DNA of 42,068 nt. Origin: Pelagibacteraceae bacterium AG-410-N23 (GTDB lineage Bacteria > Pseudomonadota > Alphaproteobacteria > Pelagibacterales > Pelagibacteraceae). The DNA lies in NCBI GenBank assembly GCA_003215055.1, contig QCKW01000008.1:1-42068 (forward strand), in the 5' to 3' direction. The notes beneath the pieces are model-generated. The model saw only the letters and a list, made by a program, of their open reading frames with translations, did not search any database and was not told where the DNA came from. Of the stretch, positions 34,414-42,068 are shown in pieces (the first letter of the stretch is position 1; each line of letters begins with the position of its first letter). The position numbers and the translations under genes were made by a program.

Positions 34414-36354
34414 ATGAATAAAATTCTATCGCAGGCCCTGAAGAAAGCTGTCTCTGAATATAGCCCAGAAATCAAAGACGTTCCAAAAGTCAGTAGACCT
34501 GATCTTTTCTCTTTAAGTAATGAAACTGAACTTTTTCAGAATGATAGAGGAATTATAATTAAAATCGATCGTTCTCGTGATGCAAATTTAACTGATTTTG
34601 GTAAAGCAACTTTAAAAGACAGATATCTTGGTCACAATGAGTCTTTTCAAGACTTATTTGCACGTGTTGCAAGTTCTTATGCAGATGACAATTTACATGC
34701 ACAAAGAATTTATAATTATATAAGTAATCTCTGGTTCATGCCAGCAACGCCAGTTTTATCTAATGGAGGAACAAAAAGAGGGTTACCAATTTCATGTTTT
34801 TTAAATGAAGCTTCAGATAGTTTAGGTGGTATTTTAGATCTTTGGAGTGAAAATGTATGGTTAGCTGCAAAAGGTGGTGGTATTGGAAGCTACTGGGGTA
34901 ATTTAAGATCTATTGGTGAAAAAATTGGTAAAGTTGGAAAAACTTCTGGAATAATTCCTTTTATTAAAGTGATGGATTCTTTAACAATGGCGATTAGCCA
35001 AGGGTCTTTAAGAAGAGGTTCTGCAGCTTGTTACCTTCCAGTTGATCATCCAGAAATAGAAGAGTTTATTGAAATGAGAAGACCCACAGGAGGAGACCCT
35101 AATAGAAAAGCATTAAATTTACATCATGGTGTTTTAGTTTCAGACGCTTTCATGCGTGCTGTTGAAACTGATGAACAATGGGCATTAAAAAGTCCAGCTG
35201 ACGGAACAGTTCAACAAACTATATCTGCTAGAAATTTGTGGATTAGATTACTTACAGCTAGAATAGAAACAGGTGAACCATATATAATCTATATTGATAC
35301 TGTTAATCGATTAATTCCTCAACATCATAAGCTTGCTAATTTAACAGTTAAAACATCTAACTTATGTAGCGAAATAACTTTGCCTACAGGTATTGATAAA
35401 GATGGGAGAGATAGAACAGCTGTTTGTTGTTTATCTTCATTAAATTTAGAAAAGTATGATGAATGGAAAGATGATCCAGATATGATTGAAGATGTTATGA
35501 GGTTTTTAGATAATGTTTTATCAGATTTTATTAACAAAGCTCCAGATCAATTTAAAGACGCAAAATATTCTGCTGAAAGAGAGAGAAGTGTGGGATTAGG
35601 AGTTATGGGATTTCATTCATTTTTACAAAAAAATAAAATTCCACTTGAGTCTGTAATGGCTAAATCTTGGAATAAAAAAATATTTAAACAGATCGATGAG
35701 CAAGTTAATAAAGCTTCAAAAATTTTAGCTGATGAAAGAGGAGCCTGTCCTGACGCAGACGAATATGGTTTTAAGGAAAGATTTTCTAATAAAACAGCAA
35801 TTGCTCCGACTGCTTCAATTTCAATTATTTGTGGCGGTGCTTCACCAGGAGTAGAACCTATAGCTGCAAATAGTTATACACACAAAACTTTGTCAGGATC
35901 TTTCAATGTTAGAAATAGATATTTAGAAGAAATTTTAGAAAGTCACGGTAAAAACGATGATGAAACATGGTCTACTATTACAACAAATCAAGGATCTGTT
36001 TCACATCTGAATTTTTTAACAGATTTAGAAAAAGATGTTTTTAAAACTGCTTTTGAATTAAATCAACAATGGATTATAGAACTAAGCGGAGACAGAACAC
36101 CATTTATCTCTCAAGCTCAGTCAGTTAATTTATTTTTACCCGCTGATGTTCATAAAAAAGAATTACATAGAATTCATTTTGATGCATGGAAAAAAGGTCT
36201 TAAAAGCCTTTATTACTGTAGGTCAAAATCAATTCAAAGAGCTGAAAATATTAATGATGCAAAATCAACCGATATTACAGCCAATGTATATAAATCTAAA
36301 AATCAACAAACAAACGAAGAACCAGAATACGAGGAGTGTTTATCATGTCAGTAG
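34414..36354 (+). CDS. nrdA: Ribonucleoside-diphosphate reductase alpha subunit, without ATP cone
   Basis: Catalytic subunit of class I ribonucleotide reductase. 646 residues; the radical cysteine is Cys318 in TSNLCSEI, the redox pair is Cys128 (PISCFLNE) with Cys338/339 (AVCCLSSLNLE), and C-terminal CLSC provides the dithiol arm. The usual 90-residue N-terminal ATP-cone domain of NrdA (about 760 residues in E. coli) is missing and is not in nrdB either. Catalytic residues are complete, so the enzyme should work. The stop overlaps the nrdB start. Confidence 0.93.
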   Translation: MNKILSQALKKAVSEYSPEIKDVPKVSRPDLFSLSNETELFQNDRGIIIKIDRSRDANLTDFGKATLKDRYLGHNESFQDLFARVASSYADDNLHAQRIYNYISNLWFMPATPVLSNGGTKRGLPISCFLNEASDSLGGILDLWSENVWLAAKGGGIGSYWGNLRSIGEKIGKVGKTSGIIPFIKVMDSLTMAISQGSLRRGSAACYLPVDHPEIEEFIEMRRPTGGDPNRKALNLHHGVLVSDAFMRAVETDEQWALKSPADGTVQQTISARNLWIRLLTARIETGEPYIIYIDTVNRLIPQHHKLANLTVKTSNLCSEITLPTGIDKDGRDRTAVCCLSSLNLEKYDEWKDDPDMIEDVMRFLDNVLSDFINKAPDQFKDAKYSAERERSVGLGVMGFHSFLQKNKIPLESVMAKSWNKKIFKQIDEQVNKASKILADERGACPDADEYGFKERFSNKTAIAPTASISIICGGASPGVEPIAANSYTHKTLSGSFNVRNRYLEEILESHGKNDDETWSTITTNQGSVSHLNFLTDLEKDVFKTAFELNQQWIIELSGDRTPFISQAQSVNLFLPADVHKKELHRIHFDAWKKGLKSLYYCRSKSIQRAENINDAKSTDITANVYKSKNQQTNEEPEYEECLSCQ

Positions 36355-37361
36355 CAGAGAAAATCAAAGTAGAGAATAAAGAGATAATTCAACCTAAAAA
36401 GATGGGGTTACTAGTTGAAAACCCTGTTTATAAACCGTTTAGATACCCATGGTGTTATGATGCATGGTTGACTCAACAAAGAATACATTGGTTACCAGAA
36501 GAAGTTCCACTAGGAGATGATGTTAGAGATTGGCAAAAAAATCTGTCTCAATCAGAAAAAAATTTATTAACTCAAATATTTAGATTTTTTACTCAAGCCG
36601 ATGTTGAAGTTAGTAATTGTTATTTAAGACATTATACAACTGTGTTTAAACCTACAGAAGTGTTGATGATGATGACTGCTTTTGCATCGATGGAAACAGT
36701 TCACATAGCAGCATACTCTCACTTATTAGATACAATAGGCATGCCTGAGTCTGAATATTCTGCTTTCATGAAATATAAAGAGATGAAAGATAAATATGAT
36801 TATATGCAAGACTTTAATGTTAATTCAAAAGAAGATATTGCAAAAACTGTTGCCGTTTTTAGTGCATTTACTGAAGGGTTACAATTGTTTGCGAGTTTTG
36901 CAATTCTTTTAAACTTTCCTAGACATAATAAAATGAAAGGAATGGGTCAAATAGTAACTTGGTCTGTTAGAGATGAAACACTTCATTGTAATTCAATGAT
37001 AAGAGTTTTTAAGGAATTCATAAAAGAAAATCCTGAAATATGGACACCTAAATTAAAAAAAGAACTTTATGAAGCTTGCAGAACTATTATTGAACACGAA
37101 GATGCTTTTATAGATCTTGCTTTTGAAATGGGTCCAATGGAAGGATTAACAGCAAAAGAAGTTAAAGACTATATAAGATTCATTGCTAACAGAAGATTAG
37201 ATCAACTCGGGTTAGAGCCAATTTATAAAGTAGAGAAAAACCCTCTTGGTTGGTTAGATACTATGTTGAATGCAGTTGAACACATGAATTTTTTTGAAGG
37301 TCGTGCAACAGAATATTCTAAAGCATCGACGCAGGGTACTTGGGTTGAAGCATTTAGTTAA
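36345..37361 (+). CDS. nrdB: Ribonucleoside-diphosphate reductase beta subunit
   Basis: Metal/tyrosyl-radical subunit. QADVEVSNCYLRHY gives the first ligands, ASMETVHIAAYSH the E-x2-H-x3-Y set including the radical tyrosine, and SVRDETLHCNSM the last Glu/His. About 338 residues from ATG 36345, which overlaps the nrdA stop by 10 bases; an in-frame ATG at 36336 is the longer option. Likely translated in fixed ratio with nrdA and regulated by NrdR through the upstream boxes. Confidence 0.93.
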   Translation: MSVAEKIKVENKEIIQPKKMGLLVENPVYKPFRYPWCYDAWLTQQRIHWLPEEVPLGDDVRDWQKNLSQSEKNLLTQIFRFFTQADVEVSNCYLRHYTTVFKPTEVLMMMTAFASMETVHIAAYSHLLDTIGMPESEYSAFMKYKEMKDKYDYMQDFNVNSKEDIAKTVAVFSAFTEGLQLFASFAILLNFPRHNKMKGMGQIVTWSVRDETLHCNSMIRVFKEFIKENPEIWTPKLKKELYEACRTIIEHEDAFIDLAFEMGPMEGLTAKEVKDYIRFIANRRLDQLGLEPIYKVEKNPLGWLDTMLNAVEHMNFFEGRATEYSKASTQGTWVEAFS

Positions 37362-37366
37362 TTCAT

Positions 37367-37996
37367 TTGAAATATAAAAAATATTTTAGAAAAACAAGTC
37401 TAAAACAAAAAAGTGATGGTGCTTTTTTTTTAGAGGAAATAAAAAGAAAAAAACCTAAGTTTTTTTTGGAAGTAGGAGTGTTTCATGGTGTAACAGCTAG
37501 AAATGTTTGTGAATTACTTTTTGAAATACATAACCATGATTTTAAATATATAGGTTTGGATTTATTTAAAAAAAATCAAGAAAATGAATCTGAAATAATT
37601 CCAAATACAAATTTTTCAAACCCATTCAAACAAATTTATTTTAAGTATATTAAAAGACAAGATCCTTACACTATAGAAGCTGTTGAGGATTTATTAAAAA
37701 AATTCAAAGAAAATATTCATCTAATCAAAGGTAATTCAAATACAGTATTAAAAAAAATAGATATGTCAAAAATAGATTATGTCTTTTTAGATGGTGGACA
37801 TGATTATGAAACTGTTAAAAATGACTTAAATTGTTGTAGTGAGGTTGTTGATAATAATGGTACAATTTTATGTGATGACTATAACTTGTCTTATGCACCG
37901 GGAGTAAAAAAAGCTATTGAAGAATTTGTTGAAGTAAAAAATTATAGTTTTGAAATTTTACACAATTCAAGATTTGTTAGAATTGAAAAGAAGTAA
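37367..37996 (+). CDS. Class I SAM-dependent methyltransferase
   Basis: 209 residues with FFLEVGVFHGVTARNVCELL (SAM-binding motif I, about 32-51), KYIGLDLF (motif II) and DYVFLDGGHDYETVKNDL, ending in GTILCDDYN; this is the methyltransferase_24 type common in glycan or lipid tailoring. The start is an apparent TTG at 37367, 5 bases after nrdB, with no Shine-Dalgarno I would trust, so the N-terminus is uncertain. Substrate unknown. Confidence 0.75.
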   Translation: MKYKKYFRKTSLKQKSDGAFFLEEIKRKKPKFFLEVGVFHGVTARNVCELLFEIHNHDFKYIGLDLFKKNQENESEIIPNTNFSNPFKQIYFKYIKRQDPYTIEAVEDLLKKFKENIHLIKGNSNTVLKKIDMSKIDYVFLDGGHDYETVKNDLNCCSEVVDNNGTILCDDYNLSYAPGVKKAIEEFVEVKNYSFEILHNSRFVRIEKK

Positions 37997-37997
37997 G

Positions 37998-39122
37998 TTA
38001 TCTTTGATTTAATTGAACAACTTTTCTATGTTGATTACCTTTATAACTAGCCAAAGGTCTAATTAATTTATTTGCTGCATGTTGCTCCATGATATGAGCC
38101 GACCAACCTGTTATTCTTGAAATTACAAAAATTGGAGTGAAGAAATCAGTATCAAAACCCATTAAATGATAAGTTGGGCCGGTAGGATAATCCACGTTTG
38201 GATGAATATTTTTTCTGTCTATCATGACTTTTTCAACAATGTCATAAATTTTTTCGAATTTTTTATCTTTTTTAATTTTCGCCACTTTAGCAAAGTATTT
38301 TCTCATTGTTGGAACTCTAGAGTCACCAGATTTATAAACTCTATGACCAAATCCCATGACTACTTCTTTTTTATCTAAAGCGTTATTAATCCATTTAAGA
38401 GCGTTGTTAGGTGACTTAATCTTATTCATCATATGCATCACTTCCTCATTAGCACCACCATGAAGAGGACCCTTCAAACTCGCTATTGCTCCAGTAATAG
38501 CACCATGTATATCTGATAAGCTACTAGTTATAGTTCTTGCTGTAAATGTAGATACATTAAAACTATGTTCTGCATATAGGATTAAAGACACATCAAAAGC
38601 TTTTACTATTTCTTTTTGAGGAACTTTTCCAAAACACATATAGAAAAAATTTTCAGCAATATTTAAATTTTTTTTGGGTTTAATAATATTTTTACCTTTT
38701 CTTAATCTATAAAAAGCAGCTAAAGCTGTAGGTGTTTTAGCTAAAATTCTTATAGCCTTACGCATGTTTGCTTCTGGTGATGAGTTGACTGTTTCTTTGT
38801 CTTCGAGACCCATTACACTTACTGCTGTTCTTGCAACATCCATTGGATGAGATTTTTTAGGTATCTTCTTTAAAATAGAATAAAGATCTTTTGATAAATC
38901 TCTGTTATTTCTCTCTTCTTTTTCAAATTTTCTTAGTTCAATAGTATTTGGAAGATCTTTGTTTAAAATTAAATAAGCTACCTCTTCAAATTTACAATAT
39001 TCACATAAATCTTGAGCAGCATATCCTCTATAAGTAAGAGAATTAATTTCAGGCATAACTTTGGAAACTTCTGTTTCATCAACCACTATCCCTAATAAAC
39101 CTTTTTTTATTTCATCACTCAT
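37998..39122 (-). CDS. prpC: 2-methylcitrate synthase
   Basis: Citrate-synthase-fold enzyme joining propionyl-CoA and oxaloacetate. 374 residues; active-site His221 in GPLHGGANEE and His260 in GFGHRVYK, with the aspartate in DTDFFTPIF. Short bacterial type as in PrpC rather than the 430-residue hexameric citrate synthase. Assigned to the methylcitrate cycle because it follows prpB with a one-base overlap (TAATG). Some side activity with acetyl-CoA is expected. Confidence 0.88.
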   Translation of the reverse strand: MSDEIKKGLLGIVVDETEVSKVMPEINSLTYRGYAAQDLCEYCKFEEVAYLILNKDLPNTIELRKFEKEERNNRDLSKDLYSILKKIPKKSHPMDVARTAVSVMGLEDKETVNSSPEANMRKAIRILAKTPTALAAFYRLRKGKNIIKPKKNLNIAENFFYMCFGKVPQKEIVKAFDVSLILYAEHSFNVSTFTARTITSSLSDIHGAITGAIASLKGPLHGGANEEVMHMMNKIKSPNNALKWINNALDKKEVVMGFGHRVYKSGDSRVPTMRKYFAKVAKIKKDKKFEKIYDIVEKVMIDRKNIHPNVDYPTGPTYHLMGFDTDFFTPIFVISRITGWSAHIMEQHAANKLIRPLASYKGNQHRKVVQLNQR

Positions 39123-40018
39123 TATTCATGACCTTCAGTATCAAAGTTATATATTTTTTCGTCTAAACTATTATATTTTTCGTAATCAACAAGTTCATAT
39201 AATCTTTTTCTAGTTTGCATTTTATCAATAATATTGTTTTGGTGTCCATTTGCATAAATGTCTCTTAATCCATCTTCAACATTTTTCATTGCTAATCTTT
39301 GAGTTGTGACTGGATAAATAACAATATTATAACCAAATTTTTCTAGTTCTTTATAATTAAATAATTTAGATTTTCCAAATTCTGTCATGTTCGCGAGTAA
39401 GTAGCATGATAGATCTTTTCTAACTCTCTCGAAATCTTTTTCATTTTCTAAAGCTTCTGGAAAAATTATCTCAGCACCTGCATCAACATAAGCTTTACAC
39501 CTATCAATCATTTTATCAATTCCCTCTACACTTTTAGCATCAGATCTTGCAATGATTTTAAAATTTTTATCTTTTTTAGCAGCCACACATTCTTTAATTT
39601 TTTTTACCATTGCTTCTGTTGTAATCAATTCTTTATTATCTAAGTGACCACATCTTTTTCTTTCTATTTGATCTTCTAAATGAACAGCACTAATTCCAAA
39701 CTCTTCAAAAGTTTCAATTGTTTCTTTGCATGACTTAAATCCAGTATCTATATCAACAATTGTCGGTAGATTAGTTACTCTTGAAATTAAATATGATCGA
39801 GTACTTACATCTTGTAATGTTGTTAAACCAATATCAGGAAAACCAAGATCATTTGCCATTACACCACCTGAAACATAAACAGCATCATAACCAATTTCTT
39901 CAATTAGTTTTGCAGTTAATGGATTATAAGCACCTGGAACTCTTAAAATTTTATTTGACTTCAGTTTTTTTACAAAGTCTTCTCTTTTTTGTTTTGGTTC
40001 TTTTTCCACAAAGTGCAT
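39122..40018 (-). CDS. prpB: 2-methylisocitrate lyase
   Basis: Cleaves 2-methylisocitrate to pyruvate and succinate. 298 residues, with metal ligands in VDIDTGF (Asp89, Asp91), catalytic KRCGH (Cys123 in the ERKRCGHLDNKE loop) and the ARSDAKS strand. The KRCGH motif and length separate it from isocitrate lyase. TAATG overlap with the prpD stop and prpC start: one transcript. Confidence 0.92.
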   Translation of the reverse strand: MHFVEKEPKQKREDFVKKLKSNKILRVPGAYNPLTAKLIEEIGYDAVYVSGGVMANDLGFPDIGLTTLQDVSTRSYLISRVTNLPTIVDIDTGFKSCKETIETFEEFGISAVHLEDQIERKRCGHLDNKELITTEAMVKKIKECVAAKKDKNFKIIARSDAKSVEGIDKMIDRCKAYVDAGAEIIFPEALENEKDFERVRKDLSCYLLANMTEFGKSKLFNYKELEKFGYNIVIYPVTTQRLAMKNVEDGLRDIYANGHQNNIIDKMQTRKRLYELVDYEKYNSLDEKIYNFDTEGHE

Positions 40019-41520
40019 TAAAAAATTCCCTTTTTAAAATTTCTTTTAATCTTATTTTTTTTAACCTCTAAATTTAATTTATCTAATTGACCTGCTTTTA
40101 GTTTTTTAAGATTTTGTACCACTTTTAAAAATCTATCACTTTCTTTTTTATTCAATATATTTTCTGTTAGTGTTAAAAATTTGTTAATATAATTTTTTCT
40201 TTTAAAAGGACGTGTTCCATAAGGATGAGCATCAGCAACACCTTGTTCTTCAGTGATTTTTTTACCATTTTTAAGGGTTATTACTACCCTAGCTCCAAAA
40301 GCTTTTTTTCTTGGATTTTGATCATGATATCTTCTTGTCCATTTCTTATCTTCATGAGTTTTTATTGATCTCCAAATTTTTATTGTACTTTTTCTTTTAG
40401 CTCTTGCTTTTGTGTAAGATTTTACATGGTGCCAAGTACCATCCTCTAACGCTACTGCAAATATATACATTATTGAGTGATCCAATGTTTCTCTACTAGC
40501 ATTAGGATCCATTTTTTGAGGATCATTTGCACCAGTGCCGATTACATAGTGGGTATGATGACTAGTGTAGATGTCTATTTTTTTTATTTGGTTTAAATTT
40601 TGAACTTTCTTTTTAAGTTTTTTGGCTAAATCAATTAAAGCTTGGGATTGATATTCAGCTGAATACTCTTTTGTGTATGTTTCAAGTATTGCTTTTTTTG
40701 TTTCTCTTTTTTTTGGAAGAGGAACTTTGTACAAAGCTTTTTTACCATCCAGAATTCTTGCAATTACACTATCTTCTCCTTCATAAATTGGACTAGGTGC
40801 ACCTTCACCACGCATAACTCTATCAACAGCTTCAATTGCAAGTTTACCAGCATGTGCAGGTGCATAAGCTTTCCAACTTGAGATTTCTCCTTTTCTAGAT
40901 TGTCTAGTAGATATCGTTGTGTGTAATGCTTGTTGAACTGCTTGATAAATTGTTTCAGTATTTAGTTTTAACATCGAGCCTATTCCAGCGGCCACACTTG
41001 GACCTAAGTGGGCTATATGATCTACTTTATGTTTATGTAAACAAATTCCTTTAACTAAATTAACTTGAACTTCGTAGGCAGTTATAATTCCTTTTAAAAG
41101 ATCTAAACCACTTTTTTTATTTTGTTGTGCAACACTTATCAGTGGGGGAATATTATCTCCTGGATGGCTGTAATCTGCAGCTAAAAAAGTGTCATGAAAA
41201 TCAAGTTCTCGTACAGCTGTTCCATTTGACCAGGCAGCCCATTCACAATCAAATTTTAATTTACTATTAACTCCAAATAATGTTGCACCATTAATTCTAG
41301 AATGTTTCAAAGCCATTTCTCTTGATGAAATTACTGACTTTCTATTCAAGGATGCAATTGCAACAGAGGCATTGTCAATAATTCTATTAATTACCATTTC
41401 TATAGCATCTTTATTAAGCTTTGCATTGTCACTCGCAATCTCAGCAATTTTCCATGCAAGTTGTTTTTTCTTCGGTAAATGAATTTTAGATGGATAAACT
41501 TTTACTTTATGAATAATCAA
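40018..41520 (-). CDS. prpD: 2-methylcitrate dehydratase (MmgE/PrpD family)
   Basis: Dehydrates 2-methylcitrate to 2-methylaconitate. 500 residues, in the PrpD range, with [59 protein letters not shown] and the C-terminal [22 protein letters not shown]. It begins with TTG at 41520, preceded by AGGAGTTATT at the usual distance. First gene of the prpD-prpB-prpC operon. No acnD, prpF or prpE is in this window; activation of propionate and hydration to methylisocitrate must be done elsewhere, e.g. by aconitase. Confidence 0.9.
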   Translation of the reverse strand: MIIHKVKVYPSKIHLPKKKQLAWKIAEIASDNAKLNKDAIEMVINRIIDNASVAIASLNRKSVISSREMALKHSRINGATLFGVNSKLKFDCEWAAWSNGTAVRELDFHDTFLAADYSHPGDNIPPLISVAQQNKKSGLDLLKGIITAYEVQVNLVKGICLHKHKVDHIAHLGPSVAAGIGSMLKLNTETIYQAVQQALHTTISTRQSRKGEISSWKAYAPAHAGKLAIEAVDRVMRGEGAPSPIYEGEDSVIARILDGKKALYKVPLPKKRETKKAILETYTKEYSAEYQSQALIDLAKKLKKKVQNLNQIKKIDIYTSHHTHYVIGTGANDPQKMDPNASRETLDHSIMYIFAVALEDGTWHHVKSYTKARAKRKSTIKIWRSIKTHEDKKWTRRYHDQNPRKKAFGARVVITLKNGKKITEEQGVADAHPYGTRPFKRKNYINKFLTLTENILNKKESDRFLKVVQNLKKLKAGQLDKLNLEVKKNKIKRNFKKGIF

Positions 41521-41574
41521 AATAACTCCTAATTCTCGAAATTGTTTTTAATAGTTAAAAAAAAATAATCAATA

Positions 41575-42068
41575 TTAAAGATATTTTAATACAATTTTTT
41601 CAATACCAACAAAGTCTTTTACTAGATGATTATGATATATTTCAGTTATATTTTTTTCTGTATAACCATCTTCTAATAATATAACAGGCATACCAGCATT
41701 TTTCGCTGCATTAGCATCTGTCTCACTATCACCGATCATTAAAGATTTTTTGATATCGCCACCTAGTATTTCAACAACTGAGGTTAAATGTCTTGGATCA
41801 GGTTTGCAATATTCAAAAGTGTTGTGACCTGCAACATATTCAAAAAAATCATAAATACCAATTTTTTTTAATAAATCGATTGCTAAATGTTCTTGTTTGT
41901 TAGTGCAAACACCCATTGAAATTTTTTTCTCTTTACACCAAAATAAAAATTCTTTTACACCATTTATAAGAGTACTCTCATTAACAATATTTTTTCCATA
42001 AAAGTCTACAAAATCATTGACCATTTGTTTTTTTATTTTTTCATCTTGTACTTTACCAAATTCTTTTT
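41575..42068 (-). CDS. gph: HAD-superfamily phosphatase, phosphoglycolate-phosphatase-like, truncated by the window edge
   Basis: The frame stays open from the stop at 41575 to the window edge (the ATG at 42024 is internal: KEFGKVQDEKIKKQ precedes it without a stop), so the N-terminus with the DxDxT motif lies outside. Visible are the threonine motif VCTNKQEHLA, the lysine in CKPDPRHLT and the acidic motif MIGDSETDANAAKNAG. This is the Gph/PGP type that removes phosphate from 2-phosphoglycolate. The symbol is a family-level guess. Confidence 0.8.
   Translation of the reverse strand, partial: KEFGKVQDEKIKKQMVNDFVDFYGKNIVNESTLINGVKEFLFWCKEKKISMGVCTNKQEHLAIDLLKKIGIYDFFEYVAGHNTFEYCKPDPRHLTSVVEILGGDIKKSLMIGDSETDANAAKNAGMPVILLEDGYTEKNITEIYHNHLVKDFVGIEKIVLKYL

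Overview
The window looks like a piece of a SAR11 (Pelagibacterales) chromosome. The inference rests on base composition (strongly AT-rich, Lys/Asn/Ile-rich proteins), extreme compaction (many 1 to 20 bp overlaps, convergent genes that abut or overlap, no gene-free stretch longer than about 160 bp) and content: aprMBA APS reductase, sulfonate desulfonation genes, a glyoxylate-bypass lyase under a RamB-type regulator, a methylcitrate operon and an Amt transporter. No tRNA, rRNA, CRISPR array, insertion sequence or phage gene was seen. The longest intergenic stretches (8505-8661, 34256-34413, 10379-10503, 31592-31708) are described in the features or hold nothing recognisable.

Layout, left to right. 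1-800: the permease half of an ABC-2 exporter ending in a shared terminator. 829-3871: isocitrate lyase (aceA) with an A7 frameshift, a 53-aa companion ORF and a divergent RamB/ScfR-type regulator, separated by an array of ATTTACAA boxes. 3864-8504: small membrane and acetyltransferase-like proteins, a TPR protein, an iron-dependent alcohol dehydrogenase translationally coupled to a glutamine-amidotransferase-like protein, and the RseP protease. 8662-10501: HU protein and an Amt ammonium transporter with a structured 3' UTR. 10504-16638: a glycosyltransferase-like protein, rhodanese, DsbA-like isomerase, ABA4-like membrane protein, RecX, a stack of overlapping small genes around a CysQ-like phosphatase, MnmA, and a membrane protein behind a 27-residue very basic peptide. 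16713-21949: cystathionine beta-lyase, an MFS transporter, a pabB-pabA-pabC-like set and a HIT protein.

22052-31591 is the most coherent metabolic block. Xsc (sulfoacetaldehyde acetyltransferase) and SuyAB (sulfolactate sulfo-lyase) both release sulfite from C3/C2 sulfonates; AprMBA can oxidise sulfite to APS; a TauE/SafE-type permease can export it; a glycine-oxidase-like FAD enzyme next to xsc may make a substrate. Together this reads as 'desulfonate, then detoxify or use the sulfite'. Two unrecognised small proteins (116 and 44 aa) sit inside it.

31709-42068: a 363-aa charged coiled-coil protein, phosphomannomutase/phosphoglucomutase, class I ribonucleotide reductase without an ATP cone behind two NrdR-like boxes, a methyltransferase, a prpD-prpB-prpC methylcitrate operon and a HAD phosphatase running off the right edge.

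I see no defence system or clearly unprecedented machine. The most rewarding points are the aceA frameshift, the regulator-box array with its small co-operonic ORF, the mutually exclusive hairpins after amtB, and the uncharacterised small proteins in the sulfonate block.
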